Made by a program: the position numbers and the translations under genes. Below are positions 33,110 through 43,320 of a DNA stretch of 64,000 nt, one piece after another; within the stretch, counting starts at the first letter, position 1, and every line of letters starts with the position of its first letter. The notes under the pieces are model-generated. The model ran no database searches and was not told the DNA's origin. It was given only the letters and a program-made list of their open reading frames with translations. The stretch lies in the NCBI GenBank assembly GCA_023334545.1, contig JAADVB010000060.1, positions 19,068-83,067 of the forward strand, written 5' to 3'. The stretch comes from Salisapilia sapeloensis (taxonomy: Eukaryota > Oomycota > Peronosporomycetes > Peronosporales > Salisapiliaceae).

Positions 33110-33570
33110 TTACTTTTCTTTTTCATTCTTTCTTTGAGGAAGACGCGGGTGCGTCTTGATCATGAGATAGGCTTGCAGTATTGCTTGCTGAAGCTGCTGG
33201 TGCTGGATACGGTTAAATGCTGAGTTACTGCATGGTACGCTATACCAAGGAATGGAGCACACACGGTCTAACTTGAGACTTGTATGGTGTCATTCTAATC
33301 CTACCGTTCTACTATCAGTACAATGCGTACGATCAGAGCGTGCAATCATCCTGCTCGGTGTCTTACGTTCTCTGACTTATTCAAACGTATCAGATCTAGA
33401 ATTAATCCGCTCGTCAAAGTTTTCCGACCAGTTTTCGTCGAGTTTCCACGAGCTTTTGATGCCAAAGTTTCCGCAGAAAGTGTATCCAAATCCAGAGCTT
33501 TCCAGTGGCGACACGAATCTGTCTCAAGAAACTTTGGCTTGTCACCCTCTTCGTCCAAGTTACCAGCCAT
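33110..33570 (-). CDS. Small unknown protein, ~116 residues, 3 exons (tentative)
   Basis: Proposed exons 33367..33570, 33246..33308 and 33110..33193; introns 58 (GTAAGA...GTAG) and 52 (GTATAG...GCAG) bases, both phase 0. The product opens MAGNLDEEGDKPKFLETDSC, has a Lys/Thr-rich middle (GNSTKTGRKTLTSGLILDL), and ends LQQAILQAYLMIKTHPRLPQ followed by RKNEKEK. The last exon is the strongest part: a Gln-rich helix with a basic tail in an open frame. The acceptors are not unique (an alternative at the last intron adds HQQ). A plus-strand frame of similar length (33323..33670) overlaps it antisense and can only be judged weaker. No family recognised. Confidence 0.45.
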
Positions 33571-33923
33571 GGATTTCTCCACCCATGTACGCCTTTCGCA
33601 TCATCATCTCCACCGCTTCAGTACAAGCTGTACCTTCAGAATGTTCAACCAGCCATACATCGCATTCTGAAGCTCATCACAAATCGCGATTTCAACCTTG
33701 CTGGCGTGCCCACATGTCTGGCCCTTACTTTCTCTACCGAGTGGCTGCAACCCCAATCCAGTGAATCCCGACTCACTAAACAAACGACTGTTCTATGCAT
33801 CCCGCTCTTAAACGTGGGAGACCATTAAATCGGATTCTTGTCAACAGTGGTAGGGGTCATGGCAGCAGGTCATTTCTTATCTACGTGAGGGAGAGTCTGC
33901 CTGGCGTCACCCACCACGAGCGC
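33571..33923 (+). other. Unresolved stretch with an orphan open frame
   Basis: Between the small minus-strand gene and the Ser-rich gene on the plus strand. A plus-strand frame ending at 33828 reads YKLYLQNVQPAIHRILKLIT and continues to LLNVGDH before its stop, after a possible acceptor (CTTCAG) near 33630. It looks protein-like but has no start or partner exon that I can place. It may be an exon of a gene I cannot join, or chance. Confidence 0.3.
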
Positions 33924-35078
33924 ATGACGCACACTCAACGTTGCTCATCCCGGACGCAAGACTCGGCCGAAACGGTCGTACGCTCCAATTTTCATTTGAA
34001 CATGACCGAAGTAGATCAGCTCCGTGGGAACACTATGCGCAGTCTATCGTCGCAGAACCTCTTCCATCGAACGGCTAGTATGTGCAGCCAAAGCAGTCAG
34101 AGCAGTCAGAGCAGTGTCTCGAGTAGCTGCTCCAAGTCCAGCCTGAGCATACCGTCCATGTCTCCCCGTATCGACATTCCATTGAGTGGACGTCACGGTA
34201 GCAACGCCTCGACGAATGGTCCGATGACGCTGGAAGACCTCGAACGATCACTTCGTTCGTCTCCTCATGCGCAGTCAAAATCTGGCGACGATAGTACAAA
34301 AAAGCTCAGATCATCCTTTGTCAAGTCCGTCGTCAGCATCTTTAGCAAAAGCAAAGACGCCAAGAACGAACAAATGGCGAGCACAGGTACAAGCGTCGGT
34401 AGTCTCTTTGACGAAGAGCCGGAATACTTTCCCAAGCTATCTTCACCTTGGGGACAACAGTCCTATCAATGCAATTGGACGGAACTCGCTGCGACACTCT
34501 TTCATCGTCCAGTCCTCGACGACATTGCTCGTGTCCAAAAAGCACTAGTGGCGTCGGAATGGAGTGAGGAGCGCTTGAGCAGCTTACGTCGATGGCTGCT
34601 GCAGCTAGAGGTCCGTGTCAACCTTGTTCGACGTTTGAAAGCGTTGCTACAGGAAGAGCGGTCTGTCGTAGCTGGTGTAGACCCAAAACTATCGCCTTCC
34701 CAACTTACCAAGTTCACAGAAGTGTTGGAAAGCTTGACGATCGATGCATTCGAGACACAAGAGCTGTATCGTGAAGCCGTAGGTGAAGCCCTGACGTCTC
34801 TAGTGCAGTCACTGAACAAGGATGGATCGGCCATGGCGGAGTGGACGGTGTTTAACATGACGGAAGCCCTCGAGTACCAAGCGCTGAGCAACATGTTTCA
34901 TCACATGAGTGATGAAGAGCCTGCAGGCGTCATCCTCGTACAGATTGTCAAGAGCTTAAATGACACCGAGTCAGCTTCGTTGTTAAATTGCTGTGACATG
35001 GACATTCAATTGAAACTCATGGAGGATTGGAAGCAGGAACATGATCGTTATCGAAAGCTCGTGGATGCCATGAACTAA
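33924..35078 (+). CDS. Unknown Ser-rich protein with helical C-terminal domain
   Basis: Open frame ending at 35078. Candidate starts are Met at 33924 (MTHTQRCSSRTQDS), 34002 (MTEVDQLRGNTM) and 34035; the frame continues up to 33795 without family signal. With the first start the product is 384 residues. The first ~170 are Ser-rich and disordered, including a 9-base tandem repeat near 34090 coding SSQSSQSSQSSV. The rest is helical and amphipathic (WTELAATLFHRPVLDDIARV; RLSSLRRWLLQLEVRVNLVR; MAEWTVFNMTEALEYQALSN) ending KLVDAMN. The helical part could be a small-GTPase or membrane-binding module, but I do not recognise it. It converges on the EDR2-like gene, whose stop is 80 bases away. Confidence 0.7.
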   Translation: MTHTQRCSSRTQDSAETVVRSNFHLNMTEVDQLRGNTMRSLSSQNLFHRTASMCSQSSQSSQSSVSSSCSKSSLSIPSMSPRIDIPLSGRHGSNASTNGPMTLEDLERSLRSSPHAQSKSGDDSTKKLRSSFVKSVVSIFSKSKDAKNEQMASTGTSVGSLFDEEPEYFPKLSSPWGQQSYQCNWTELAATLFHRPVLDDIARVQKALVASEWSEERLSSLRRWLLQLEVRVNLVRRLKALLQEERSVVAGVDPKLSPSQLTKFTEVLESLTIDAFETQELYREAVGEALTSLVQSLNKDGSAMAEWTVFNMTEALEYQALSNMFHHMSDEEPAGVILVQIVKSLNDTESASLLNCCDMDIQLKLMEDWKQEHDRYRKLVDAMN

Positions 35079-35159
35079 GAACAAGTAGTAGTGATAATTG
35101 TAGAGCGAAATGGAACCTAGTGTGTTTAAAGAAGACGTGGACTTGTTTTAATTGCGAAG

Positions 35160-38150
35160 TTATCGCTTCGTAGCTTGGTTCACATCGACATTGGTCAGTC
35201 GAACGCATCCAAGCGCACGTTCTGGTAATTCATCTCGTTCCTGCGCTTCAATGACAAAAGCCAAGTCGATCACGAGCTCTGGTGCTTGGCCTAAGAGGAT
35301 TTTCACTAGTGCCGAAGCAACGACGGAGCTCCCAATGTCATAGTCAATCTCCAAGTATTTGTCTCCTCGATAGCATTTCATGTCGACTTTCGTGCCGAGG
35401 ATTGCCGGTGTCGATCCGACGCCGTGCTGTGTGCGCCACGTGCCCTCGACGACTCTCGGTATCAATTTAAGTCGCTTCCGACGCATTTCGTCACTGTCTC
35501 CACGCAAAAATTCATCACAGAGTGCACCAAAGCCATCTAACTTTTTCCCTTCGTTCTCGGCACGTGCAAAGTAGATGACAAGTGATCGACAAGGTGGTCC
35601 AGGAAGCATAAAGTTGACGATGAAGAGAAACGGGAGCTGGGAGTTGGATGATATCGACGATGTACCGACATGTTGGACTCGATCTCTACTTGCATACAAC
35701 TCGACACCGATTAAACGCATCGCTTGTGGAGCCGATGCACGTTTAATGGATGTAGAAAGGTACTGAGCTCCTCGTACGAAGAAAGTCGATGCATCTGGTT
35801 CGCTCCAAAAGTGGGTTGGAAGCGGATGTGATAGATTCGGACCATGTTCGTATGGCTCTAGGATCGGAACGGGGATCTCCGACACAATGAGTTGACTGCG
35901 AGGTGACATCTGAGGGGCGACATTCGACGTCACATCCGGCGTCTTTCCTTTCTCGATAAACGTACTGCATGCGACACCTCCATCATATCCATTCAGCGCC
36001 GAGATCATTTCCAACACACGAGCTCCGTACGCATGTACAAAGTACCAATATCGAGCAACAGTCGAGTCCAGCCATCCATTCGGATTCAACTGTAACGTGA
36101 GTGTGACCCATGCATCCGCCGTGTCTTCATCGGAATCGACTCGAGGCGAGATGATGAAACCTCCTCCGAGCATACTAGCACGAACGGTATCTTCATTCGG
36201 CCGTGGACAGTCTTTATGAGTCGTCGACTGGAAGCAGACAAAGTAGGATCCGTCCTCTTCCTTTCGCCAGTATCGAAGAAGACACAAGTCACGCGATTCA
36301 GCCTCGATCGGCCAGAGAGATATCGGTGATAGCTGCATGTGGAGCACATCACTATGATCCTTTACATCCTGCTCGACGACGGATGTACTAGCAATGATAT
36401 GATTATTGCGGTAGAACCGACTCTCTGTGTCCATGATCAAATCTAAAATATCTTTCGGCGACATCTGCACGCGCTGTCTTGTGCGTAAAGCAGGTGGAGG
36501 CCCGGCTTTCCATCCTCTATGCTGCTGCGTCCGCTCTACTTCTACTCGAAGCTGGAACGAATGATCATATAACGTCCAGTATGTTTCCTGAGAGAAAGTT
36601 GCTGATGTCCGGAACGTTTTTACGATCGATCGTGGTGCATTCCCAAACGACCCCGTACGCGGTCGGGATATCTCGGACATCTCCGATGCATCCATGCTGC
36701 CCGCGTGGATAGTAGCACTTCGCATGAGGCGAGAGACTTCAAGCTCAGCTCGTTCCGCCGCGGCGTCACTGATTAAATCATGGTCATGGTCCATGTACCA
36801 GCTCAAGTACCGCTTCCACTGCTCTTCCGCCTGGAGGATGCACTCCAAAATACTGTTTCGCCACCACTCGGCAATCTCGAGCGACTCGGCTGCAAGTGCG
36901 ATGGGACCACGGTTCCGGTGCTGGACGATGATGGCTCCAGCACCAGCAGCACTCGCAGCGGCGGCAGCGCTCATTCCCATGCCCATCATACCGATACCGA
37001 CGCCAGCTAAGCCTCCAGTCAGCACAACTGCCGTTGCAGCAGTGGCAGCCGCAGCCGCAGCTGCAGCTCGATTCCGGAAGCGTCGTGATCGACGACGTTT
37101 GTTCGATAGAGGTTGTCCATGCTGCATATCACCTTCAACATCCCCGTTGGGATCTGGAGAAGAGGGTGTGGAGTCCATGAAGCTGTTATTGCCACGATTG
37201 GTGGTGGTAGATGGCGAGCCAAGCGGTTCGTTCACTGCATTCTGAGCGTTACGAGATGCTTCTTCGATCTCTTCTGCCGTCACGTGCGTTAAATGACGGA
37301 TACGGAACGTGTACAGACGCTTTGCCTCAATCTTACTGGAAGAAACACGTACGTCATCGACAGTAGTGCCAGGTCCAAGTACGAACCAGCCACGCGGATC
37401 GCGATCTCCCTTTCGTCGAAAGTAACACAAGTAGTGCGTGCCGTCTGCCGTCGTTCGAATCATAAAGTACCGTTCTCGCCATAGATTGACGTGCTGACCC
37501 TTTTTGCGCAGCCATCCTTCCATCCGTATCTCTTCAGAAGACGATGGCACTCTGTTGAGACTGACGCCGGAGAGTCCAAGTGGAGGTGCTCGCATTGGCA
37601 TGGAGCCACTTGATAATGGAGGTTGGTCCGGCATCGGCTGAGATGCGAACTGGATGAGCTGTCGATCTCGTTCTTGGCAGATTTCATTCACAAACTGCAC
37701 TAGACGAGGTTTCATGACTTCCTTCACTAGGCTATCTTCTAGCATACGAGGTCGAGGTTGATTGTACGACGAACGAGAGTCTCTGTCTTCTTCATCAAGA
37801 CTAATAGAGCGTTCACCATCTACAATCTCCTCATCCAGTTGTGAAAGGGACGATCCACTCCGCTCTTCTCGTCGCTTAGCTGAGAATGCGTTCATCAATT
37901 CATCATAAAAGGCATTGCAGCGTTCGACAAAAGCTGGTTCTTGATGTATATTCGGTCGCTGGGCCTGAATTTGCGGTGCAGAGGCATAGACACTCAGACA
38001 GAGCTTCTGGAGTGCATTCAGGACGACACGCTTGCCATTTTCTCGACTAGCATAGCTCGCGGTGATGTAGTCGGACATGATGACCTCAAGCAGCATGCTC
38101 AGTCTGTCTGCATCGAGCAAGGCATCAGGAACACTGCCTCCTGGTGCCAT
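35160..38150 (-). CDS. EDR2-like protein: PH, START and EDR2_C (DUF1336) domains
   Basis: 996 residues from the ATG at 38150 (MAPGGSVPDALLDADRLSML); a TTG frame upstream is not needed. After an N-terminal helical region comes a PH domain beginning MEGWLRKKGQHVNLWRERYF (~208) and running to RLYTFRIRHL (~282). Its last helix (ALAAESLEIAEWWRNSILE, ~417) is separated by ~120 residues that include an Ala/Gly-rich hydrophobic stretch. A START-like lipid-binding region follows (~530-770) and then EDR2_C (~775-985): FWSEPDASTFFVRGAQYL, FIVNFMLPGPPCRSLVIYF, VEGTWRTQHGVGSTPAILG, KYLEIDYDIGSSVVASALV. Plant EDR2 is a phosphoinositide/lipid-binding negative regulator of defence; here a lipid-sensing or transfer role at membranes is inferred. 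No intron needed. Confidence 0.9.
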   Translation of the reverse strand: MAPGGSVPDALLDADRLSMLLEVIMSDYITASYASRENGKRVVLNALQKLCLSVYASAPQIQAQRPNIHQEPAFVERCNAFYDELMNAFSAKRREERSGSSLSQLDEEIVDGERSISLDEEDRDSRSSYNQPRPRMLEDSLVKEVMKPRLVQFVNEICQERDRQLIQFASQPMPDQPPLSSGSMPMRAPPLGLSGVSLNRVPSSSEEIRMEGWLRKKGQHVNLWRERYFMIRTTADGTHYLCYFRRKGDRDPRGWFVLGPGTTVDDVRVSSSKIEAKRLYTFRIRHLTHVTAEEIEEASRNAQNAVNEPLGSPSTTTNRGNNSFMDSTPSSPDPNGDVEGDMQHGQPLSNKRRRSRRFRNRAAAAAAAATAATAVVLTGGLAGVGIGMMGMGMSAAAAASAAGAGAIIVQHRNRGPIALAAESLEIAEWWRNSILECILQAEEQWKRYLSWYMDHDHDLISDAAAERAELEVSRLMRSATIHAGSMDASEMSEISRPRTGSFGNAPRSIVKTFRTSATFSQETYWTLYDHSFQLRVEVERTQQHRGWKAGPPPALRTRQRVQMSPKDILDLIMDTESRFYRNNHIIASTSVVEQDVKDHSDVLHMQLSPISLWPIEAESRDLCLLRYWRKEEDGSYFVCFQSTTHKDCPRPNEDTVRASMLGGGFIISPRVDSDEDTADAWVTLTLQLNPNGWLDSTVARYWYFVHAYGARVLEMISALNGYDGGVACSTFIEKGKTPDVTSNVAPQMSPRSQLIVSEIPVPILEPYEHGPNLSHPLPTHFWSEPDASTFFVRGAQYLSTSIKRASAPQAMRLIGVELYASRDRVQHVGTSSISSNSQLPFLFIVNFMLPGPPCRSLVIYFARAENEGKKLDGFGALCDEFLRGDSDEMRRKRLKLIPRVVEGTWRTQHGVGSTPAILGTKVDMKCYRGDKYLEIDYDIGSSVVASALVKILLGQAPELVIDLAFVIEAQERDELPERALGCVRLTNVDVNQATKR

Positions 38151-39633
38151 CTTCCCTCCCGTCAGCTCCTTTTCGCTAATCAAATGAAGGGGATGTGCCA
38201 GAAGGAGGCTGGATTAGTTTTAGTGTGTGAATCGTACATAGTGATGACGCTCCAAGTTTCCTCTTCCTCGTTATGCTGTCTCTATCCATGCTGATCCATG
38301 CAAACGGAAACCGTTGTTTTATCGTATAATGCCTATGCTATGAGGCTCCGGAGTAGTGTTTACATGTATGACTAGGCTTCTTGGGTTGCTTTATGTTGTG
38401 TAGCTTCCTGCATCGGTTGGAGATCATGCGTATGCACCTCGAGCGTGTACCATGAAATGCTGATGTCTCACTACCAGACGTTCATCTTGTATCCAATGGT
38501 GGTACGATGCAACGCATCTAGGCCGCAAGAAGGATTCTCTTTGTCTCGTGAAGATGTTTTAAAAAGTGGTAACCTTGTCATTGACATTCGTATCCTCTCA
38601 TGTAGCTTGCGGTGCTTCAAACGCAACTTTATTTATTCCTGTGGAATGAGCAAGCACACTCTACGAAAACTGCGACAAGAAATGCGCATAAATCGCTCCC
38701 GTAAACATCTATCAGAATACTGTTCAGTCATCTTGCATGAGTCAAAGCAAATCCACTGGTGGTGCGATTCTTGATACTTACTGAGTACCTTCAGACCGCG
38801 GGTGGAGCATGAAACTTTTGCTTGGAACTGGCACGAATCATTAGGCTCGTATTCCTAATGCCTTGAATGAAGACAAGCAAACATTTACATTGAGGACTGG
38901 TAGATGCATTTGGTAATGCATGAAGCTCTCTTGTCGAGGTTTCACAAGCACAAACCTATTGTTTTGTTTCAATTACCTCCGCCTAGACTCTGTATCTACG
39001 GAGCCTACTCTGATGAACATCACTTGTGCATTGATGTAGTGAAAGCTCATATTTCGTACAGTTTAGAAATGGTATTCAGATTGATATTCATGGCTTTTCA
39101 TCAGTGACTATTACACTAAACGAGCGAATAAATAAAAGGTGTAATTGCGTTGATCCTAATCGTGGTTCTCAGACGTAGAATAGGAAATGACAATAGCAAT
39201 CAAAGGTTCATCTACTTCCAAATTCCTATATCCATCTCTGTAGATCGCACAAGCTAGCCTTTACAAGCACTAATGGGTCGACAAGCAAGCATGAAGTATC
39301 GTCAGTCGCTCGACATCGATGCACCTCAGTTTCATACCAAACCATTCGATAGTCTTCAAGTCATCGTTCTTGGTCTTCTCGTCACTTCCAAGGTCTCTAA
39401 ACTTTTCTACAAAAATGCGAATACATCTTGATCTTAGATATCTCCATTTATGCCCAGTTCCCCATAACCTTTTGCTCCTTATGCCATTCCTACTTTCATT
39501 AGTGAGAGATCGTGTCGGTGGTAGTTGCCTGAGCGAACAACTGTTGGGAGTGCCGATTGGTCGAGTCAGTTAGTAACCGAATACGTTCCATCCAACTTGA
39601 GCATTTACACGGTCGTGCGTGGCGGATTCAAAT
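38151..39633. other. Divergent intergenic stretch of 1.5 kb
   Basis: Lies between the starts of the EDR2-like gene (minus) and the BT1 transporter (plus). Short plus-strand frames occur (for example 38445..38774 and 39319..39573), but they begin at non-ATG codons or have odd composition and no motif. No RNA gene, repeat or mobile element was seen. It should carry both promoters. Confidence 0.5.
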
Positions 39634-41385
39634 ATGCACGAGTGGTCTCCTGTACAGAATTTGACGATACTGGAGGCTAGTGGGAGCTCTAGAAGTAGCT
39701 TCGAGAGCGAAGAGGTTCCGTACAAGCATTCGGATGCACCGTCGACGAACGTTGTCCATAAAGCTGATTACAAGGACGAAGAGCTCTTCGGACCAAGACT
39801 GTCGTCTCCTGATGCAAATGGCAATGGGAAAGCAAGCGTCTGGAAAAGGTACTTGTTCGATCGCAAGCCACTGGGCATACTAGTGAATTACGCAGCCATC
39901 GGCCTCTTCGTTGGCTTCTTCCAAGCTATCTACTATCCGTATTTGAAAATATTTTTGAACATGTCTGAGACGGAAGCGGATGCCGCTGAAACTTGGATGG
40001 CACTACCGTGGCATCTAAAGTTCTTCTTTGCACTCCTCACGGATCTCTTTCCCATACGTTACTATCGTCGAAGACCATATATCATCGCTGGATGGAGTCT
40101 CTGCTTGCTCTACGCGATCATCATGGCTGCGCTTCCGGCGCCAAGTCCATACTACAGCAATGGAGCTGTCATGAATGGGAACAGTGCAGATGCAGGACGA
40201 GGATACATTAGTCTTTTCGTGCTAACACGCTTCGCGTTAGTTGTCATTCAAGTAGCTGTGGATGGACAGCTCGTTTCATTCCACTGGAAGCAAGAACAGA
40301 GTTTGGATCGAAATAAGGTTCTCTTCTTCGGTGACTTGACTGTGGCAGCTTATTGCCTCAATTACGCATGCCAGGCACTCTCGAGTTTCTTGGTCGCGTT
40401 CCTTTGTAGTAGTGAGGCGTATGGTGGAGACTTTGGATGGGGAGCATCCATCAGTGCGATGATGACGATCCCACTCATCGCTGGAATTGCTGCTATATCG
40501 CTGTCTTGGTTCTTCGTAACGGAAGACCAAATGGATGCATCGGATGGTAGCCGCGTCTCACGACTGCAGGCCTTACGTCATGATAGAGCAGTGTGGCAAG
40601 TAGCTGCCTATGCCTTTTTGTCAAGGCTCTGCTTTCTTTACTATGCAAGTACAGCAAAAGCGATTTATGAATTCTGGGCTCCCGTCGGCCAGTTGGTCAA
40701 TGGTGTCTTTGACTTTATCAACAATATCGTCTATGCAGTTGCTGGTTTGTTCATGCTCCGACTATTATCAACGTCATTTTCATGGAGGAAGATGGTTCTA
40801 ATAGCGTTGACTGGTTCGCTCGTCTTCACAGTATTCCCACCACTTTTTACTGTCTACGGAGTCGTTCGGAACGAATGGTTCTCGCTCATTTGGGAGCAGT
40901 GCGCTGCCTTGTTTGAAGCAATCGGATACTACATTGTCCTCGTTTCAGCTATCAGTGCCTCAGACGTCGAACGTGGACTTGAATCGACATCCTTCAATGC
41001 CGTCTTGACCGCTGCAAACATCGCACTACCGTTTGCTGTGTCGTTATCTCAGAGCATTGGTGCTCACTTCGATGTGTACGACACAGACTACGAAGCAGAT
41101 ACATCCGAATCACACTCTAAAGTGCTCATGTGCTTTATTATCGTAGTAGTCGTGAGAGTACTACATGTTCCAATGTTACTTGCGCTACCAAAGGATGGAT
41201 TCGATGGCATCCAGGATATGAAGTTCAATGTGGAAGGCTCCGAGCAGAGTGTTTATCAAATGTGGAAACGCAGATGCGTTCTAATCGTTCTAGGCTTTGC
41301 TGTCTTCTGGGCGATATTGACGACATGTCTTGCAGCAACACAAAACACATCGTGCTTGACGGTTGCTGGAGGAGAAGGCTGCTAA
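39634..41385 (+). CDS. BT1/FBT-family folate-biopterin transporter
   Basis: 583 residues from the ATG at 39634 (MHEWSPVQNLTILEASGSS). A ~75-residue acidic/Ser-rich cytosolic N-terminus is followed by about twelve membrane helices, starting PLGILVNYAAIGLFVGFFQAI and YYPYLKIFLNMSETEADA. The loop motif WHLKFFFALLTDLFPIRYYR with RRRPYIIAGW matches the BT1 family (K.....D..P..G.RRRPY), within the major facilitator superfamily. Oomycetes carry large BT1 families, thought to move folates or pterins across the plasma membrane. The substrate cannot be read from sequence. A GTG 15 bases upstream is in frame but not needed. The gene converges with dihydroxyacetone kinase; 186 bases separate the stops. 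Confidence 0.9.
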   Translation: MHEWSPVQNLTILEASGSSRSSFESEEVPYKHSDAPSTNVVHKADYKDEELFGPRLSSPDANGNGKASVWKRYLFDRKPLGILVNYAAIGLFVGFFQAIYYPYLKIFLNMSETEADAAETWMALPWHLKFFFALLTDLFPIRYYRRRPYIIAGWSLCLLYAIIMAALPAPSPYYSNGAVMNGNSADAGRGYISLFVLTRFALVVIQVAVDGQLVSFHWKQEQSLDRNKVLFFGDLTVAAYCLNYACQALSSFLVAFLCSSEAYGGDFGWGASISAMMTIPLIAGIAAISLSWFFVTEDQMDASDGSRVSRLQALRHDRAVWQVAAYAFLSRLCFLYYASTAKAIYEFWAPVGQLVNGVFDFINNIVYAVAGLFMLRLLSTSFSWRKMVLIALTGSLVFTVFPPLFTVYGVVRNEWFSLIWEQCAALFEAIGYYIVLVSAISASDVERGLESTSFNAVLTAANIALPFAVSLSQSIGAHFDVYDTDYEADTSESHSKVLMCFIIVVVVRVLHVPMLLALPKDGFDGIQDMKFNVEGSEQSVYQMWKRRCVLIVLGFAVFWAILTTCLAATQNTSCLTVAGGEGC

Positions 41386-41571
41386 GCCACGTCTGCCCAA
41401 TGCGTACTTGTTATCAATATATGTTTGTTGTCCATACATCTCGCTCTTATGTCATGTAAACTCTCGTCATATTGCTATCACTATCACTATGTCACAAGAA
41501 ACGTTGAAAGTCATCTAACAAAGAAACATTCTTCATTGTCCATGTTATCGCCTCTGACATAGCATCGACAA

Positions 41572-43320
41572 TCACTGCAATTGCTTGGCAACGGCCGAAA
41601 TCCAGCATGCTGCTGCCTTTGCACCAGGATCAGGCACATCCTTGCCATGGTCTTCTCCAACGTATCCGGATCGTCCAAATGCTTTTGTCGTCGAAATATC
41701 TTTTGTCTTTTCAGCACCTTCTTCAGCTGCCTTTGCTGCAGCATTCGCCATCTCTGCTCCATTCGAACCATTAAAGACCGCTCTTCCTGCAGGTAAAAGC
41801 GCATCCAGCATCGTTCGAGAGCCTTCGCTCGCACCACCGTACCTCTTGATAGCGTCGGTACCAGCCTGGAAGCAGTTAGCCCAGGCTTGCGCATCTGCTT
41901 TGCCACCTTGCTCGATCGCGCCAGCAGCCGTTGTGAAGAAGATGTTGTACAGAACGCCCGAGGTACCTCCAGCGCTCTTCCCGAGTGATACAGCAATGGC
42001 ACGTAGTGTATCGGCAGGGTCATTAAGTGGGTAGTGATCCGCCATATCGCTCTGGATCATTTGCGCAGCCTCCTTGAAGGTCGTGCCGCAGTCACCATCG
42101 CCGACCTTGTAGTCCCAAGCCGTCAGATCCGGTTCCGCCTTGATCAATGCTTCGCATGCACTACTTATACACTTTTCCAACAAGGAGCCTGTTTCACTTA
42201 GTTGGGACGGACGAGAGAACGCCTTCGTGCTGGTCTTCGAAGCGCCACCTGCTTCGAGGATATATTCTTCCTCGGTACGTTGTGGGGCAGCGACGTAGTT
42301 CCATCCAGGCGCACTGGCCGGGTGGTCAAGGTGTCCCAATAGCTTCTGGTCACCATCCGAGTGCCAGACAGTAAGCGAGAATCCAGCCATGTCCAAGGAA
42401 GTCATGTACGCCCCAACGAGCACACGTTCGACGATGACGCCTTGCTTCTCTAGTGCTTGGACAGCGTACTTGGCAACAACGTAAAGCTCCATATTGGTAG
42501 TCGAGCCGAGGTTATTGATCATGAGCACACATTTATCTCCTTTCGTCACTTGCACGTGCACAGGAGACTGGTTGTCGAGGATCTTGTTGATAATGCGCTG
42601 CGTGAGGGCAGGTACTTGCTCCATTTCTGCCTTTTCCATGCCAGGTTCTCCGTGGATGCCGAGTCCAAGCTCCATCTCGTTGTCTCCGAAATCTCGAGAC
42701 TGATCGTCTTGCCCAGGCAGTGTGCAAGGCTTGATGGCTACGCCCATGGTGCCTAGCGTCTCCGGCTTGGTAACCTTTTCCAGCATCGCGATAATCTCTT
42801 CAAGTGATGCACCTTGGTGGGCAGCTGCCCCAGCCAGTTTGTGGGCAAAGACGGTCCCACTGAGTCCACGGCGACCGGCGTTGGCGTTCACCACGGCGAC
42901 ATCTTCCCCGACAATGATCATATCGACCTTGTACCCCTCCGCTTTGGCTTCTTCAACGGCGAGACCAAAGTTGAGTCGATCACCCGTGTAGTTCTTGACG
43001 ATTACTACCGTTCCGTGTGGTCCAGCAACCTTACGGATCGCAGCGAGGACTTGCTGCGTCGATGGTGACGCGAAGACGCCACCACAAACAGCAGCCGTGA
43101 GCATACCAGAGCCGACGTATCCGGCGTGAGCCGGTTCATGCCCTGATCCACCTCCCGATACCAGCGTAACTTGCTGCTGCTTAATACTTTCAAAGTCGCG
43201 ATGCACCACGACGCGTTCGTCTCGAAGTAGCGCAAGATGCGGATGTGCTCGGACCATGCCTTCGAGCATTTCATCGACAATGCCTTGTCCGTCCGTCACG
43301 AGCTGCTTTGCTTTCACCAT
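41572..43320 (-). CDS. Dihydroxyacetone (glycerone) kinase, DhaK-DhaL fusion
   Basis: 582 residues from the ATG at 43320, normal for the eukaryotic single-chain ATP-dependent enzyme. The DhaK half has VTLVSGGGSGHEPAHAGYVG and GLGIHGEPGMEK; the His in HGEP (~222) is the residue that binds dihydroxyacetone covalently. The DhaL half has WDYKVGDGDCGTTF (~408), the Mg-ATP site, and GKSAGGTSGVLY and GGASEGSRTMLDALLPA. It phosphorylates dihydroxyacetone to the glycolytic intermediate DHAP in the cytosol; some relatives also cleave FAD to cyclic FMN. No C-terminal extension or defect is seen. Its 5' end faces the ArfGAP gene across 373 bases, so a shared promoter is possible. Confidence 0.97.
   Translation of the reverse strand: MVKAKQLVTDGQGIVDEMLEGMVRAHPHLALLRDERVVVHRDFESIKQQQVTLVSGGGSGHEPAHAGYVGSGMLTAAVCGGVFASPSTQQVLAAIRKVAGPHGTVVIVKNYTGDRLNFGLAVEEAKAEGYKVDMIIVGEDVAVVNANAGRRGLSGTVFAHKLAGAAAHQGASLEEIIAMLEKVTKPETLGTMGVAIKPCTLPGQDDQSRDFGDNEMELGLGIHGEPGMEKAEMEQVPALTQRIINKILDNQSPVHVQVTKGDKCVLMINNLGSTTNMELYVVAKYAVQALEKQGVIVERVLVGAYMTSLDMAGFSLTVWHSDGDQKLLGHLDHPASAPGWNYVAAPQRTEEEYILEAGGASKTSTKAFSRPSQLSETGSLLEKCISSACEALIKAEPDLTAWDYKVGDGDCGTTFKEAAQMIQSDMADHYPLNDPADTLRAIAVSLGKSAGGTSGVLYNIFFTTAAGAIEQGGKADAQAWANCFQAGTDAIKRYGGASEGSRTMLDALLPAGRAVFNGSNGAEMANAAAKAAEEGAEKTKDISTTKAFGRSGYVGEDHGKDVPDPGAKAAACWISAVAKQLQ

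Noticed and set aside
33323-33670. Plus-strand frame starting MRTIRACNHPARCL
   Set aside because: Basic, Ser/His-rich composition, no motif, and it lies antisense to a minus-strand gene that splices cleanly. A 35-base intron needed to extend it is shorter than any other here.
38445-38774. Plus-strand frame between the EDR2-like and BT1 genes
   Set aside because: No family signal and no supporting splice structure; Cys/Ser/Arg-rich composition looks random.
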